A DNA stretch of 64,000 bases. Source: Acidipropionibacterium jensenii DSM 20535. GTDB taxonomy: Bacteria > Actinomycetota > Actinomycetes > Propionibacteriales > Propionibacteriaceae. A program made the translations under genes and the position numbers. Of the stretch, positions 49,060 to 59,563 are shown one piece after another (position 1 is the stretch's first letter; each line of letters begins with the position of its first letter). The stretch spans positions 1 through 64,000 of the forward strand of contig NZ_AUDD01000008.1 in NCBI RefSeq assembly GCF_000425285.1. The letters run 5' to 3'. The notes below the pieces were generated by a model. It saw only the letters and a list, made by a program, of their open reading frames with translations. It did not search any database and was not told the origin of the DNA.

Positions 49060-51927
49060 ATGACTGAGACCAAGACGGCGTCGCGCAGCACGACACCGGC
49101 CTCCTCGGGCCTGCCCGTTCGCAGGGTGTTCAGCACCGAGGGGGTGCATCCCTATGACGAGGTCACCTGGCAGCGCCGTGACGTCGTCCAGAAGAACTGG
49201 CGCACCGGAGAGGTCGTCTTCGAGCAGCGCGGCGTCGAGTTCCCCGATTTCTGGAGCGTCAACGCCTCCACGATCGTCACCAACAAGTACTTCCGCGGTG
49301 CCCTGGGGACCCCGGCCCGCGAGGACAGCCTCAAGACCCTCATCGACCGGGTCGTGAAGACCTACGTGAGGGCCGGTCAGGACAACGGCTACTTCGCCAG
49401 CGCCAAGGACGCCAAGGTCTACAGCGAGGAGCTCACCTGGCTGCTGGTCCACCAGTACTTCAGCTTCAACTCCCCGGTCTGGTTCAACGTCGGGACCACC
49501 AGTCCCCAGCAGGTCAGTGCCTGCTTCATCCTGTCGGTCGACGACTCGATGGAGTCGATCCTGAACTGGTACACCGAGGAGGGATTCATCTTCAAGGGCG
49601 GTTCCGGGGCCGGCGTGAACATCTCCCGGATCCGATCCTCCAAGGAGCTGCTGTCCTCGGGCGGTACCGCCTCGGGGCCGGTCTCCTTCATGCGCGGGGC
49701 CGATGCCTCGGCCGGCACCATCAAGTCCGGCGGAGCGACCCGCCGGGCCGCCAAGATGGTCGTGCTGGACGTCGACCACCCCGACATCGAGGAGTTCGTC
49801 GAGACCAAGGCGCGCGAGGAGGACAAGATCCGTGCGCTGCGCGATGCCGGCTTCGACATGGAGATCGGCGGCCGCGACATGGCCTCGGTCCAGTACCAGA
49901 ACGCCAACAACTCGGTGCGCGTCTCCGACACCTTCATGACCGCCGTCGAGAAGGGCACCACGTTCGGTCTCACCTCCCGGGTCGAGCCCGGCAAGGTGAT
50001 CGACGAGGTCGACGCCCGGCAGCTGTTCGGCAAGATCGCCCACGCCGCCTGGGAGTGCGCCGACCCCGGACTGCAGTACGACGACACCATCAACGCCTGG
50101 CACACCGACCCGAACACCGGGCGGATCAACGCGTCGAACCCCTGCTCGGAGTACATGAGCCTGGACAACTCCTCGTGCAACCTGGCCAGCCTCAACCTGC
50201 TCAAGTTCGTCGGGGCCGATGAGGTCTTCGACGTCGCCCGGTTCACCCGCGCCGTCGAGATCGTCATCACCGCGATGGACATCTCGATCTGCTTCGCCGA
50301 CTTCCCGACCGAGTCGATCGGCCAGACCACCCGCGACTTCCGCCAGCTCGGCATCGGCTACGCCAACCTCGGCGCCCTGCTGATGGCGATGGGACTGGGC
50401 TACGACTCCGAGGGCGGGCGCAACCTGGCCGCCGCCATCACCTCCCTGATGACCGGCGTCGCCTACCGGCGCAGCGCCGAGCTGGCCGCCGTGGTCGGCC
50501 CCTACAACGGCTACGCCGCCAACGCCGAGCCCCACCAGGCCGTGATGCGCAAGCACCGCGACGCCAACAACGACGTCCACCCGCTGCACACCAACGACAC
50601 CGCCGTGCTCACCGCCGCCCGTGCCGAGTGGGACCGGGTCGTCGAGCTGGGCGCCGAGAACGGGTTCCGCAACGCCCAGGCCTCGGTGCTGGCCCCCACC
50701 GGCACCATCGGCTTCATGATGGACTGCGACACCACCGGCATCGAGCCCGACTTCTCCCTGGTCAAGTTCAAGAAGATGGTCGACGGCTCCTCGATGCAGA
50801 TCGTCAACCAGACCGTCCCGCGCGCCCTGACCAATCTCGGCTACTCCACCAGCGACGCCGACCAGATCGTCGCCTGGATCGCCGAGCACGGATCGGTGAT
50901 CGGCGCCCCCCATCTCGACAAGGCCCACTACGAGGTCTTCGACTGCGCGATGGGCGAGCGGGCGATCGCCCCGATGGGCCACGTGCGGATGATGGCCGCC
51001 GTCCAGCCCTTCCTGTCGGGAGCCATCTCCAAGACCGTCAACCTGCCCGAGAGCGCCACCGTCGAGGACATCGCCGATGTCTACATGCAGAGCTGGAAGC
51101 TCGGCCTGAAGGCCGTCGCGGTCTACCGCGACAACTGCAAGGTCGGCCAGCCGCTGTCGGTGGAGACCACCGGCGACAAGGCCGGGGACAAGAAGGAGCC
51201 CGAGCCGGAGGTCCGCATCGAGTACCGGCCGCGCCGCCAGCGGCTGCCGAAGTCCCGGCTGGGTCGCACCACCAGCTTCCAGGTCGCCGGGGCCGGCGGA
51301 TACCTCACCACCGGCGCCTACAACGATGGTCGGCTGGGAGAGATCTTCCTCAAGCTCGGCAAGCAGGGATCCACCCTGGCCGGCGCGATGGATGCCTTCT
51401 CGATCGCCATCTCCATCGGTCTGCAGTACGGAGTGCCGCTGGAGAGCTTCGTCCAGAAGTTCGCCAACATGAAGTTCGAGCCGGCCGGCATGACCGACGA
51501 CTCGGACATCCGGATCGCCCAGTCGATCATCGACTACATCTTCCGGCGACTCGCCCTGGACTACCTGTCCTTCGACGAGCGGGCGGAGCTGGGGATCTAC
51601 ACCTCGGCCGAGCGGGCGCACTACGTCGAGACCGGCTCCTACCTGTCGGAGGAGGACGAGGCCGAGCTCATCGACTCCGAGAGCCTCAAGGAGACCCCGG
51701 CCGACCGGGTGCGGGTGCACGAGGACGGCGCCGCCCAGCCAGGGCTGTTCGACCCGACGCCGGCCCCCGAGCACGTCGGCGGGGCCCACACCAGCGCCGA
51801 ACTGCTGGAGGAGCAGCTCGGCCGTGAGGTCGACGCCCCGCTGTGCATGACCTGCGGCACCAAGATGCGGCCCTCCGGATCCTGCTACGTCTGCGAGGGA
51901 TGCGGCTCGACCAGCGGCTGCAGCTGA
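49060..51927 (+). CDS. nrdJ: Class II (adenosylcobalamin-dependent) ribonucleotide reductase NrdJ
   Basis: This makes deoxyribonucleotides with a B12-generated thiyl radical, without oxygen. It has 955 aa. Active-site features are [13 protein letters not shown], the radical/substrate region [20 protein letters not shown], and [20 protein letters not shown]. The C-terminal region ends in a [21 protein letters not shown] zinc/redox motif typical of the large class II enzymes. No ATP-cone is evident at the N-terminus, so allosteric control may be reduced to the specificity site. nrdR precedes it; no cobalamin riboswitch is seen in the 141-base gap. A GAGGTGAGG site precedes the ATG. Confidence 0.96.
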   Translation: MTETKTASRSTTPASSGLPVRRVFSTEGVHPYDEVTWQRRDVVQKNWRTGEVVFEQRGVEFPDFWSVNASTIVTNKYFRGALGTPAREDSLKTLIDRVVKTYVRAGQDNGYFASAKDAKVYSEELTWLLVHQYFSFNSPVWFNVGTTSPQQVSACFILSVDDSMESILNWYTEEGFIFKGGSGAGVNISRIRSSKELLSSGGTASGPVSFMRGADASAGTIKSGGATRRAAKMVVLDVDHPDIEEFVETKAREEDKIRALRDAGFDMEIGGRDMASVQYQNANNSVRVSDTFMTAVEKGTTFGLTSRVEPGKVIDEVDARQLFGKIAHAAWECADPGLQYDDTINAWHTDPNTGRINASNPCSEYMSLDNSSCNLASLNLLKFVGADEVFDVARFTRAVEIVITAMDISICFADFPTESIGQTTRDFRQLGIGYANLGALLMAMGLGYDSEGGRNLAAAITSLMTGVAYRRSAELAAVVGPYNGYAANAEPHQAVMRKHRDANNDVHPLHTNDTAVLTAARAEWDRVVELGAENGFRNAQASVLAPTGTIGFMMDCDTTGIEPDFSLVKFKKMVDGSSMQIVNQTVPRALTNLGYSTSDADQIVAWIAEHGSVIGAPHLDKAHYEVFDCAMGERAIAPMGHVRMMAAVQPFLSGAISKTVNLPESATVEDIADVYMQSWKLGLKAVAVYRDNCKVGQPLSVETTGDKAGDKKEPEPEVRIEYRPRRQRLPKSRLGRTTSFQVAGAGGYLTTGAYNDGRLGEIFLKLGKQGSTLAGAMDAFSIAISIGLQYGVPLESFVQKFANMKFEPAGMTDDSDIRIAQSIIDYIFRRLALDYLSFDERAELGIYTSAERAHYVETGSYLSEEDEAELIDSESLKETPADRVRVHEDGAAQPGLFDPTPAPEHVGGAHTSAELLEEQLGREVDAPLCMTCGTKMRPSGSCYVCEGCGSTSGCS

Positions 51928-51950
51928 TCGGCCCGAGAGTTGTGGGTCGC

Positions 51951-51990
51951 AGGCCCCCGTCACGGTGAGAGATCACCGTGACGGGGGCCT
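51951..51990 (+). terminator. 18-bp stem-loop terminator after nrdJ
   Basis: AGGCCCCCGTCACGGTGA (51951-51968) and its exact complement (51973-51990) flank a GAGA loop, 23 bases after the nrdJ stop and 32 bases before dcd. Confidence 0.9.
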
Positions 51991-52021
51991 CGCCATTCGG
52001 TGCTGTCGTAGGGTCGGTGCC

Positions 52022-52603
52022 GTGAGCCTTCTGTCAGACCGTGAGATCCGCTGCGAGATCGAGGCCGGTCGTATCGTCCTGGACCCCTACGACCCGGCGC
52101 TGGTCCAGCCCGCCAGCATCGATGTCTGCCTGGACCGTTACTTCCGGCTCTTCGACAACCACAAGTACCCGATGATCGACCCGGCGCGCAGTCAGCCCGA
52201 GCTCACCCATCTGGTCGAGGAGTCCCCCGAGGAGCCCTTCGTGCTGCACCCCGGCGAGTTCGTACTGGCCTCCACCAAGGAGAAGGTCACCATCCCCGAC
52301 CATCTGTCGGCCCGGCTGGAGGGGAAGTCCTCGCTGGGCCGGCTGGGCCTGCTCACCCACTCCACCGCGGGATTCATCGACCCCGGGTTCACTGGCCATG
52401 TCACCCTGGAGCTGTCCAACGTCGCCACCCTTCCGATCGCCCTGTGGCCGGGGATGAAGATCGGTCAGTTGTGCTTCTTCGCGCTGTCCAGCCCGGCCGA
52501 GCACCCCTACGGTTCCGACCCGGCGACCGGCAACCGCTACCAGGGCCAGCGGGGACCCACCGCCAGCCGCTCCTGGCAGCACTTCTACCGCAGCCCGTTC
52601 TGA
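52022..52603 (+). CDS. dcd: dCTP deaminase, probably bifunctional deaminase/dUTPase (Dcd)
   Basis: This makes dUMP (via dUTP) for thymidylate synthesis. It has 193 aa from GTG 52022 ([17 protein letters not shown]). The nucleotide site is [20 protein letters not shown], then [29 protein letters not shown] and [12 protein letters not shown] complete the fold. This string closely matches the Mycobacterium tuberculosis enzyme, which performs both dCTP deamination and dUTP hydrolysis, so bifunctionality is likely but inferred. It is separated from nrdJ only by a terminator. Confidence 0.94.
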   Translation: MSLLSDREIRCEIEAGRIVLDPYDPALVQPASIDVCLDRYFRLFDNHKYPMIDPARSQPELTHLVEESPEEPFVLHPGEFVLASTKEKVTIPDHLSARLEGKSSLGRLGLLTHSTAGFIDPGFTGHVTLELSNVATLPIALWPGMKIGQLCFFALSSPAEHPYGSDPATGNRYQGQRGPTASRSWQHFYRSPF

Positions 52604-52659
52604 CCGGGCGTCCCTGGTGGTGACGGGGAGTCCCGGACCCCGGCTGCTAGGTTGGCGGC

Positions 52660-53616
52660 ATGGAGGAGCCCAGCGATTTCGAGTTCGATCTGGACCGCAG
52701 CACCGCCCAGGCGTGGTCGCAGTTCACCCAGCGGCTCGCCGAGGTGATCTCCGTCATCGACGACGGCGGTGAACTCACCATCGGAACCCTGTCGACCAGT
52801 GATGACCCGGCTCCCTTCGTGCGCTTCACCCAGCACGACCCGAGCACCCCCGCCGAGGAGCCGATGGTGCTGGTCGAGGCCTCCGGCAATGCCAGTCTCG
52901 GGGAGGAGTTCCGACTCACCAGCACTCAGCTGGAGGAGCTCGACACACTCGGCTGGCAGGCCCCCGACGCCGACGGCCCCCGGCCCTGCGCCAACTTCTG
53001 GGTCTACCGCAGCCAGGACCACTGCGAGGAGCTGGCCGACCTGGCGGTACGCACCCTGCGCGACGTCTTCGGCGTCCAGCACCCGGTCTTCCTGGCCCCC
53101 GATCAGCTCGCCGAGATCCTCCAGCCCGATTCCAAACCCCTCCACGAGACCCCCAACGGTCCGCTCACCGCACCGGCCGTGATGCCGGCCAACCGAGACC
53201 AGCTGGACGAGATGGTCGCCGCCGAACTCACCGAGATGTTCGGCCACCAGCCGATCAGCGACGCCGAGGGGGACTTCGCCATCCGGGTCGGGTCGACCAT
53301 GGTCTTCATCCGCACCACCCCCGATGCCGAGGAGCTGGTGCTCTTCTCCGCCCTGGTCCATGACATCGAGGGGCGGTCCCGGGCCGTCGAGGTCCTCAAC
53401 GATCTCAACGTGCAGTCGCGGTACGGCCGATTCGCGCTCTACCAGGACCGCGTCTTCGTCACGATGTCGCTGATGTGCCGCCCCTTCGTCGCCGAGCACC
53501 TTCACAAAGGTGTGCGCATCATGTCCCGGCTGGCCGACGGCATCGATGACGAACTGGCACGGAAACTGCGCGGCCGCACCACATTCGAGGACCCCGGCTT
53601 CGGCACGGATGGCTGA
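52660..53616 (+). CDS. YbjN/type III-chaperone-like (TY-Chap) protein
   Basis: This soluble 318 aa protein with two related alpha/beta halves resembles the peptide-binding fold shared by type III secretion chaperones and YbjN. The N-terminal half begins DFEFDLDRSTAQAWSQFTQR; the C-terminal half contains GDFAIRVGSTMVFIRTTPDA, EVLNDLNVQSRYGRFALYQD and RVFVTMSLMCRPFVAEHL, typical of YbjN-like segments. No secretion genes are nearby, so a chaperone role is inferred from the fold only. It lies between dcd and a universal stress protein gene. Confidence 0.65.
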   Translation: MEEPSDFEFDLDRSTAQAWSQFTQRLAEVISVIDDGGELTIGTLSTSDDPAPFVRFTQHDPSTPAEEPMVLVEASGNASLGEEFRLTSTQLEELDTLGWQAPDADGPRPCANFWVYRSQDHCEELADLAVRTLRDVFGVQHPVFLAPDQLAEILQPDSKPLHETPNGPLTAPAVMPANRDQLDEMVAAELTEMFGHQPISDAEGDFAIRVGSTMVFIRTTPDAEELVLFSALVHDIEGRSRAVEVLNDLNVQSRYGRFALYQDRVFVTMSLMCRPFVAEHLHKGVRIMSRLADGIDDELARKLRGRTTFEDPGFGTDG

Positions 53617-53731
53617 CCCGACTCCTTGTCGGTGAGACAATGGCGATGAGGCCGTGTACGGCCCACTCGTACACCCGGCCGGGCACCATCGACGGCGTCC
53701 GGCCGTACCGATCGGAACGAGGAGGATGGCC

Positions 53732-54616
53732 ATGTCCACTGACACCAATCGCACTCCGCTGGTGATCGCCGGCGTCGACGGCTCGGAGGACGGACTGCGA
53801 GCGGCCCGGTACGCCGCCGGTCAGGCCGAGGAGCTCGATGCGGACCTGCTGATCCTGCACGCGGTCGACGACGCCGCGGTCGCCGGGGCCTGGGGAGTGG
53901 TATACGACCCCACCGCACTCCAGGAGGCCGGCCAGGTCGTCGTCGACGACGCCCGCACCGAGGCCATCGACGCCGGGGCCGACGAGAAGCGCACCCACGG
54001 CCAGGTGGTGCTCGGCAACCCCGCCGCCGTGCTGGCCGACCGCAGCCGCCAGGCCGACATGATCGTCGTCGGACGGCGTGCCGCCAGCGGACTCGAGAGA
54101 ATGTTCGTCGGATCCACCTCGGTGGCCGTGGCGGGCATGTCGGCCTGCCCGGTGGTCGTCATCTCCCGCGCCACCACCCCCGATCCGGTCGGCGGCAAGC
54201 ATCAGCTCGCGGTGGCGGTGGGGCCCCAGACCTCCGGAACCGCCGCACTGCGCTACGGGTTCGAGGAGGCCGACCGGCAGAAGGCCGAGCTCGTCGTGGT
54301 CACCGTCGCCCCGGCCTTGCCGGCGGGCGCATCGGGCGGCTACCAGCTCACCGACGAGGCCATGCAGCACTTCATCGCCGAGAACCAGCGCCACGTCAAT
54401 GACTTCGTCGACCCGCTGAAGGCCGAGTTCGGCGGGGTCAAGGTCACCACCAGGGTGTTGATGGGTCAGGCCGTCGACGAGCTGGTCAAGCTCTCGGATT
54501 CGGTCGACATGCTCATCGTCGGCATGAAGCGCCACCCGATCCTCGGGTGGACGGCCGGCGGCGTGATCCGCGGCGTGATGGCCCACTCCCGAGCCCCCTT
54601 GGCGATCGTCCACTGA
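53732..54616 (+). CDS. Universal stress protein with two UspA domains
   Basis: This is a stress-linked ATP-binding protein. It has 294 aa from ATG 53732, placed by the GAGGAGG site at 53719-53725. Domain 1 opens with VIAGVDGSEDGLRAARYAA and has the nucleotide motif VVGRRAASGLERMFVGSTS (about 112-130); domain 2 ends with LIVGMKRHPILGWTAGGVI and AHSRAPLAIVH. The G-2x-G-9x-G(S/T) motif is clear in domain 1 and weaker in domain 2. It appears monocistronic. Its 3' end (GATCGTCCACTGA) is repeated downstream. Confidence 0.9.
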   Translation: MSTDTNRTPLVIAGVDGSEDGLRAARYAAGQAEELDADLLILHAVDDAAVAGAWGVVYDPTALQEAGQVVVDDARTEAIDAGADEKRTHGQVVLGNPAAVLADRSRQADMIVVGRRAASGLERMFVGSTSVAVAGMSACPVVVISRATTPDPVGGKHQLAVAVGPQTSGTAALRYGFEEADRQKAELVVVTVAPALPAGASGGYQLTDEAMQHFIAENQRHVNDFVDPLKAEFGGVKVTTRVLMGQAVDELVKLSDSVDMLIVGMKRHPILGWTAGGVIRGVMAHSRAPLAIVH

Positions 54617-54659
54617 TCGTTCACCGGGCCGGTCGTCCATTGAGCTGATCGTCCACTGA
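54604..54659 (+). repeat. 13-nt repeats at and after the universal stress protein stop
   Basis: GATCGTCCACTGA occurs at 54604-54616 (containing the stop codon) and again exactly at 54647-54659; a mismatched copy, GGTCGTCCATTGA, lies at 54631-54643. Confidence 0.8.
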
Positions 54660-54672
54660 ATCGGCTGCCCAC

Positions 54673-54708
54673 CGGCGCGATCGTCGGGTCGACCCGACGA
54701 TCGCGCCG
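54673..54708. terminator. Perfect 36-bp loop-less palindrome
   Basis: CGGCGCGATCGTCGGGTC (54673-54690) is followed at once by its reverse complement (54691-54708). It lies between the universal stress protein gene and the DUF1707 gene, where a terminator for the former is expected; a regulator site is an alternative. Confidence 0.7.
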
Positions 54709-54745
54709 CGACGCCCCGCTGTACACCCTGCTCTAGGCTGACCGC

Positions 54746-55360
54746 ATGAGCGAGGATGACGCACGGATCCGTGCCGGCTACAGCGAACGCGACGCCACCC
54801 TGTCGCGGCTGGGGGACGCCTTCGCCTCCGGATATCTGGACCAGGACGAGTTCGAGGCGCGCAGCAGCCAGGCCTCCACGGCCCGTTTCCGGGACGACCT
54901 GGTCGGCCTCACCAGGGATCTTCCACATCAGCTGGCGGTGCCCGAGGAGGGTACCCAGGTCCCGACCGCCCGGGTGCGGATGGGGGAGGTCGAGGCCCCC
55001 CGCCACGAGAATGTCGTGGCAATCTTCGGCGGGGCGAACCGGGAGGCCGACTGGATCGCCTCCTCGACCGCCAGCATGATCCTGCTGTTCGGGGGAGCGG
55101 AGCTCGACCTGCGCCACTGCGTCTGGCCGGCTGACGGGCGCATCGGGGTGACCTGCTTCATCGCCTTCGGGGGAGCCGAGATCAAGGTCCCCGAGGGGGT
55201 CCGGGTCATCAACCACATCGTGCCGCTGTTCGGCGGGGCCGGCACCGACGGGGTACGGCCCAGCCGCACCGGCCCTGTCCTGGTCCTGCGGGGAGTGGCC
55301 CTCTTCGGAGGGATCGGGGTCACCGGACCCGATGCGCGCGACCAGCACCACGGAGACTGA
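54746..55360 (+). CDS. DUF1707 domain protein with LiaF-like C-terminal domain
   Basis: This 204 aa protein has an N-terminal DUF1707 (SHOCT-like) motif, RAGYSERDATLSRLGDAFAS, then YLDQDEFEAR, in the first 50 residues. The rest is a beta-helical cell-wall-active/LiaF-C-like domain with repeated FGGA units: AIFGGANRE, LLFGGAELD, IAFGGAEIK, PLFGGAGTD and ALFGGIGV. No membrane segment is seen, so it is probably a cytoplasmic or peripheral version. Related proteins modulate envelope-stress responses; the role here is unknown. It is the single gene of its unit. Confidence 0.8.
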   Translation: MSEDDARIRAGYSERDATLSRLGDAFASGYLDQDEFEARSSQASTARFRDDLVGLTRDLPHQLAVPEEGTQVPTARVRMGEVEAPRHENVVAIFGGANREADWIASSTASMILLFGGAELDLRHCVWPADGRIGVTCFIAFGGAEIKVPEGVRVINHIVPLFGGAGTDGVRPSRTGPVLVLRGVALFGGIGVTGPDARDQHHGD

Positions 55361-55437
55361 TCCGCGGCGGCGTCGGACCGTCACGGCGGCCCGCGGGATC
55401 TGCCGGTGGTTCCCGCACCGGGTAGGCTGAGCAGGTC

Positions 55438-58400
55438 ATGCCAGCACACGCGTCACACCTGGAGGGTGAACTGCCCGACGGGGGCACCATCCGATTCGAT
55501 CCCGATCTGCCGATCGCCGCACACGCCGACGAGATCGCCGACCTCATCGACCACCACCAGGTCGTGGTGGTGGCCGGGGAGACCGGCTCGGGAAAGACCA
55601 CCCAGCTCCCCAAGATCTGCCTGGCCCTGGGACGCCGGCACATCGCCCACACCCAGCCCCGTCGGATCGCCGCGCGCAGCGTCGCCGACCGGATCGCCGA
55701 TGAGATGGGGGTGGAGATCGGCAACCAGGTGGGGTTCCAGGTCCGCTTCACCAAGCGCGCCACCCGTGCCACCGCACTGACCGTGATGACCGACGGCGTC
55801 CTGCTCGCCGAGATCTCCCACGACCGGGAGCTGCGCGCCCACGACACGATCATCATCGACGAGGCCCACGAGCGCAGCCTCAACATCGACTTCCTGCTCG
55901 GCTACCTCAAACAGCTGCTGCCGCGGCGTCCCGACCTCAAGGTCATCATCACCTCGGCCACCATCGACACCGCGCGGTTCTCCGCCCACTTCGACGACGC
56001 GCCGGTGATCGAGGTCTCCGGACGCACCTACCCCGTCGAGATCCGCTACCGGCCGCTGGATCCCGCCGAGGACCTGGCAGAGGACGAGGACGACATCACC
56101 GTCGCCGCCGACCCGATCGACCAGACGACCGGCATCTGCCGGGCCGTCCAGGAGCTGAGCCGCGAGGGGACCGGCGACATCCTCGTCTTCCTGGCGGGGG
56201 AGCGCGACATCCGCGACGCCGCCGAGGCGCTGACCGACCTGCGACTGCGCGACACCGAGATCCTCCCGCTGTTCGCCCGACTCTCGGCCGCCGAGCAGCA
56301 CCGGGTCTTCACCCGCCACCCCGGACGACGGATCGTGCTGGCCACCAACGTCGCGGAGACCTCGCTGACGGTCCCCGGGATCCGCTACGTCATCGATCCC
56401 GGCACCGCCCGGATCTCCCGCTACTCGGTGCGGACCCACGTCCAACGACTGCCCATCGAGCCGGTCTCCCAGGCCTCCGCCAACCAGCGATCCGGACGGT
56501 GCGGACGAGTGGCCCCCGGGATCTGCATCCGGCTGTACTCCCAGCGCGACTTCGAGTCCCGCCCCGAGTTCACCCAGCCCGAGATCCTGCGCACCAACCT
56601 GGCCGCCGTCATCCTGCAGATGGCCCAGGCACGGCTCGGCGCCATCACCGACTTCCCCTTCGTCGAGGCCCCCGACCACTCCCAGGTGGCCGACGGCCTC
56701 AGGCTGCTCGACGAACTCGGCGCGCTGAAGTCCGGCCACCGCGAGGAGCCCCGGCTGACCCGGATCGGTCACCAGCTCGCCTCGATCCCCGTCGACCCCC
56801 GGCTCGGACGGATGATCCTGGAGGGGGCCCGCCAGCACAGCCTGCGCGAGGTGCTGGTGATCGTGGCCGCACTGTCGATCCCCGACGCACGCGAACGACC
56901 GGCTGACAAACGGGACAAGGCCGACGTCTTCCACCATCGGTTCCTCACCGAGACCGGCCTGCAGCGCGCCATGCACCCCGAGACCGCCGACCAGAACGAG
57001 GTGGGCGGACCGGTCGACCAGGGCGGCGACATTCTGGCCATCCACCGGCTGTGGCGCTACCTGCACCATCAGCGCAAGGCGCTGTCGGGATCGGCCTTCC
57101 GGCGGATGTGCCACCGCGAGTTCCTCAACTTCCTGCGGGTGCGCGAGTGGGAGGACCTGCACTCCCAGCTCAAGCAGATCTGCCGCGAACTCAAGCTGGA
57201 GCGCAACAAGGAGGCCGCCCCCGAAGACCGGATCCTGGTCGCCCTGCTGTCGGGACTGCTGTCCCACATCGGCCTGGCCGAGGTCGCCGACAAGCAGAAG
57301 AACAGAACCACCGGGGACAAGCGGCGCCGGGGCCACCGGAGCGGCCCCCGCGAGTACCTGGGCGCCCGCGGAGCACGGTTCGCGATCAACCCGGGATCGG
57401 CGCTGGCCAAGCATCCGCCCGAGCTCGTGATGGCCGTCGAACTGGTGGAGACCAGCCGACTGTGGGCGCGCACCGTCGCCGGCGTCCAGCCCGAGTGGGT
57501 CGAGGAGGTCGGCGGGCACCTCCTCAAACGCCAGTACTCCGAGCCGCACTGGGCGCAGTCCACCGCCTCGGTGGTGGCCACCGAGAGGGCCACCCTCTAC
57601 GGCGTGCCGGTGTGGGCCGACCGGCTGGTCAACTACGCCCGCATCGACCCGGTCGTCGCCCGGGAGATCTTCATCCGATCGGCCCTGGTCGAACGGTACT
57701 GGCGCGCCAACCACGGTTTCCTGGTGCACAACGACCGGGTCCGCAACCAGGCCGAGGACCTCGAGGAGCGCTCCCGGCAGCGCGGTCTGGTCGCCGACGA
57801 CGACGCCCTGTTCGCCTTCTACGACCGACGGATCCCCTCCGACATCGTCTCGGCCAACCACTTCAACGCCTGGTGGCGACGCGTCGAGGACCGCCACCAG
57901 CTCGACCTGTCCCTGGACGACCTGGTCGACCCGCAGGCGGTGGCCCGCGACGACTTCCCCGACCACTGGGAGGTGGGGGAGCTGTCCCTGCCGGTGCGCT
58001 ACGTCTTCGACCCGGGATCCGGCCACGACGGCGTCACCGTCACCATCCCCCTCGCCCTGCTCAACCAGGTCCCCTCCGAGCCGTTCAGCTGGCAGGTTCC
58101 GGGTCTGCGCACCGAGCTGGCCACCGAACTCATCCGCTCGCTGCCCAAGAAGGTGCGCACCCAGCTGGTTCCCGCCCCCGACCGGGCCCGTCAGGCACTG
58201 GCCTGGTTGGAGAGTCCGGACCCCGGCGCAGGGCACCCCGAGGTTCCCCGGGGCGATCACGACGCCCCCTTCACCGCCGAGCTGGGGCGCGCTCTCACCG
58301 CGCTGACCGGGGTGCTCATCGACGACTCCGACTGGCGCCCCGACCAGATCCCCGCCCACCTGCGGGTCGGCTTCGACGTCGTCGATGCCGAGGGACGCCG

Positions 58401-59451
58401 GACGGGACAGGCCGGCAGCCCCCAGCGCGGGTCGTCGAAGCACAAGCCACCGAAGCATGAGGCGGGGCAGCACGGCACATCGAAGCAGAGCAGGTCCCGG
58501 GTCGCCCACTCCGAGGATCTGTCCGCGCTGCGCGTGGACCTGGCACCCAAGGTGTCGGTCTCCCTCACCCGGGCCGCCGGTGACGACCAGGTCCACGGAG
58601 CCACCGACTGGGCGTTCGGCACCCTGGCCCGGGAGGTCTCCCTTCGACGCAGTGGGGCCGACGCCGTCGGCTATCCCTGCCTGGTCGACGAGGGGTCGAC
58701 CGTCGGCACCGCGGTGCGCGACTCGGTGGCCGCCCAGACCCGCAGCCATGGCGCCGGTGTCGTGCGGCTGCTGCTGCTCAACCTGCCCGACCCGACCACC
58801 TGGACCGTCGCCCACCTGTCCAATCGCACCAAGCTCGCCCTGGCTGGCTCGCCCTACCCCAGCGTTCCGGCACTGCTGGCCGACTCCCGACGCAAGGCCG
58901 TCGACTCGCTGGCCCGCCGTCATGCCGGTGACCTGTCGGACATCCGAGACCGGCAGGCCTTCGAGAAGCTCGCCCTGGCGGTCCGTCAGGAGGCCGCCGA
59001 GACGATGGCCCGGGTGGTGTCCACCGCCGCCGAGATCCTCACCGCCTGGGGGGAGGCCCGGTCCGCTGTGACGGCACTGGCCCCCGGACCGGCGCGTCAG
59101 GACATGACCAACCAGCTGTCGGACCTGGTCTTCCTCAACTTCATCTCGGCCACTCCCGACCCCTGGTACCAGCGGATGTCCCGCTGGATGCGCGAGGTCG
59201 CCGTGCGTGCCGAGGGAGTCTCGACCAATCCCGGACGTGACGCCCGCTGGATGGCCGAGCTCGACCCGCTGCTGGACGCCTACGACTCGCTGTGCGCCGC
59301 CCAGCCCCCCGGACCGCTGCCCGCCGGGGTCGAGGAGATCGGATTCCTCATCGAGGAGCTGCGCATCCAGCTGTTCGCCCAGCGCCTCCAGACCCACGTG
59401 CCGGTCTCGGTGAAGAAGGTCCGCACCGCCATCTCCCGGCTGGTCTCCTGA
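55438..59451 (+). CDS. hrpA: ATP-dependent RNA helicase HrpA
   Basis: This large DEAH-box RNA helicase has 1337 aa, the expected size. Walker A is GETGSGKTT (47-55) and the DEAH box is at 141-144 (IIIDEAHERSLNIDFLLGYL). Motif VI is SGRCGRVAPGICIRLY. The HA2 winged-helix/ratchet region and OB-like region follow, then the long bacterial HrpA C-terminal domain. A Lys/His-rich insertion with KHKPPKHEAGQHGTSKQ lies near residue 1003 and is low complexity. HrpA rescues collided ribosomes in E. coli. It appears monocistronic; an upstream promoter is not obvious. Confidence 0.95.
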   Translation: MPAHASHLEGELPDGGTIRFDPDLPIAAHADEIADLIDHHQVVVVAGETGSGKTTQLPKICLALGRRHIAHTQPRRIAARSVADRIADEMGVEIGNQVGFQVRFTKRATRATALTVMTDGVLLAEISHDRELRAHDTIIIDEAHERSLNIDFLLGYLKQLLPRRPDLKVIITSATIDTARFSAHFDDAPVIEVSGRTYPVEIRYRPLDPAEDLAEDEDDITVAADPIDQTTGICRAVQELSREGTGDILVFLAGERDIRDAAEALTDLRLRDTEILPLFARLSAAEQHRVFTRHPGRRIVLATNVAETSLTVPGIRYVIDPGTARISRYSVRTHVQRLPIEPVSQASANQRSGRCGRVAPGICIRLYSQRDFESRPEFTQPEILRTNLAAVILQMAQARLGAITDFPFVEAPDHSQVADGLRLLDELGALKSGHREEPRLTRIGHQLASIPVDPRLGRMILEGARQHSLREVLVIVAALSIPDARERPADKRDKADVFHHRFLTETGLQRAMHPETADQNEVGGPVDQGGDILAIHRLWRYLHHQRKALSGSAFRRMCHREFLNFLRVREWEDLHSQLKQICRELKLERNKEAAPEDRILVALLSGLLSHIGLAEVADKQKNRTTGDKRRRGHRSGPREYLGARGARFAINPGSALAKHPPELVMAVELVETSRLWARTVAGVQPEWVEEVGGHLLKRQYSEPHWAQSTASVVATERATLYGVPVWADRLVNYARIDPVVAREIFIRSALVERYWRANHGFLVHNDRVRNQAEDLEERSRQRGLVADDDALFAFYDRRIPSDIVSANHFNAWWRRVEDRHQLDLSLDDLVDPQAVARDDFPDHWEVGELSLPVRYVFDPGSGHDGVTVTIPLALLNQVPSEPFSWQVPGLRTELATELIRSLPKKVRTQLVPAPDRARQALAWLESPDPGAGHPEVPRGDHDAPFTAELGRALTALTGVLIDDSDWRPDQIPAHLRVGFDVVDAEGRRTGQAGSPQRGSSKHKPPKHEAGQHGTSKQSRSRVAHSEDLSALRVDLAPKVSVSLTRAAGDDQVHGATDWAFGTLAREVSLRRSGADAVGYPCLVDEGSTVGTAVRDSVAAQTRSHGAGVVRLLLLNLPDPTTWTVAHLSNRTKLALAGSPYPSVPALLADSRRKAVDSLARRHAGDLSDIRDRQAFEKLALAVRQEAAETMARVVSTAAEILTAWGEARSAVTALAPGPARQDMTNQLSDLVFLNFISATPDPWYQRMSRWMREVAVRAEGVSTNPGRDARWMAELDPLLDAYDSLCAAQPPGPLPAGVEEIGFLIEELRIQLFAQRLQTHVPVSVKKVRTAISRLVS

Positions 59452-59563
59452 CAGACCGCGGTCACGCATCCCCGATGAGTGAGCTGTGCCCCGCCAGAGG
59501 CCGCACCACTAGGCTGAACACCTCTGATCCGATCTTCGACGAGACAGGACACGGGCGACCCGG

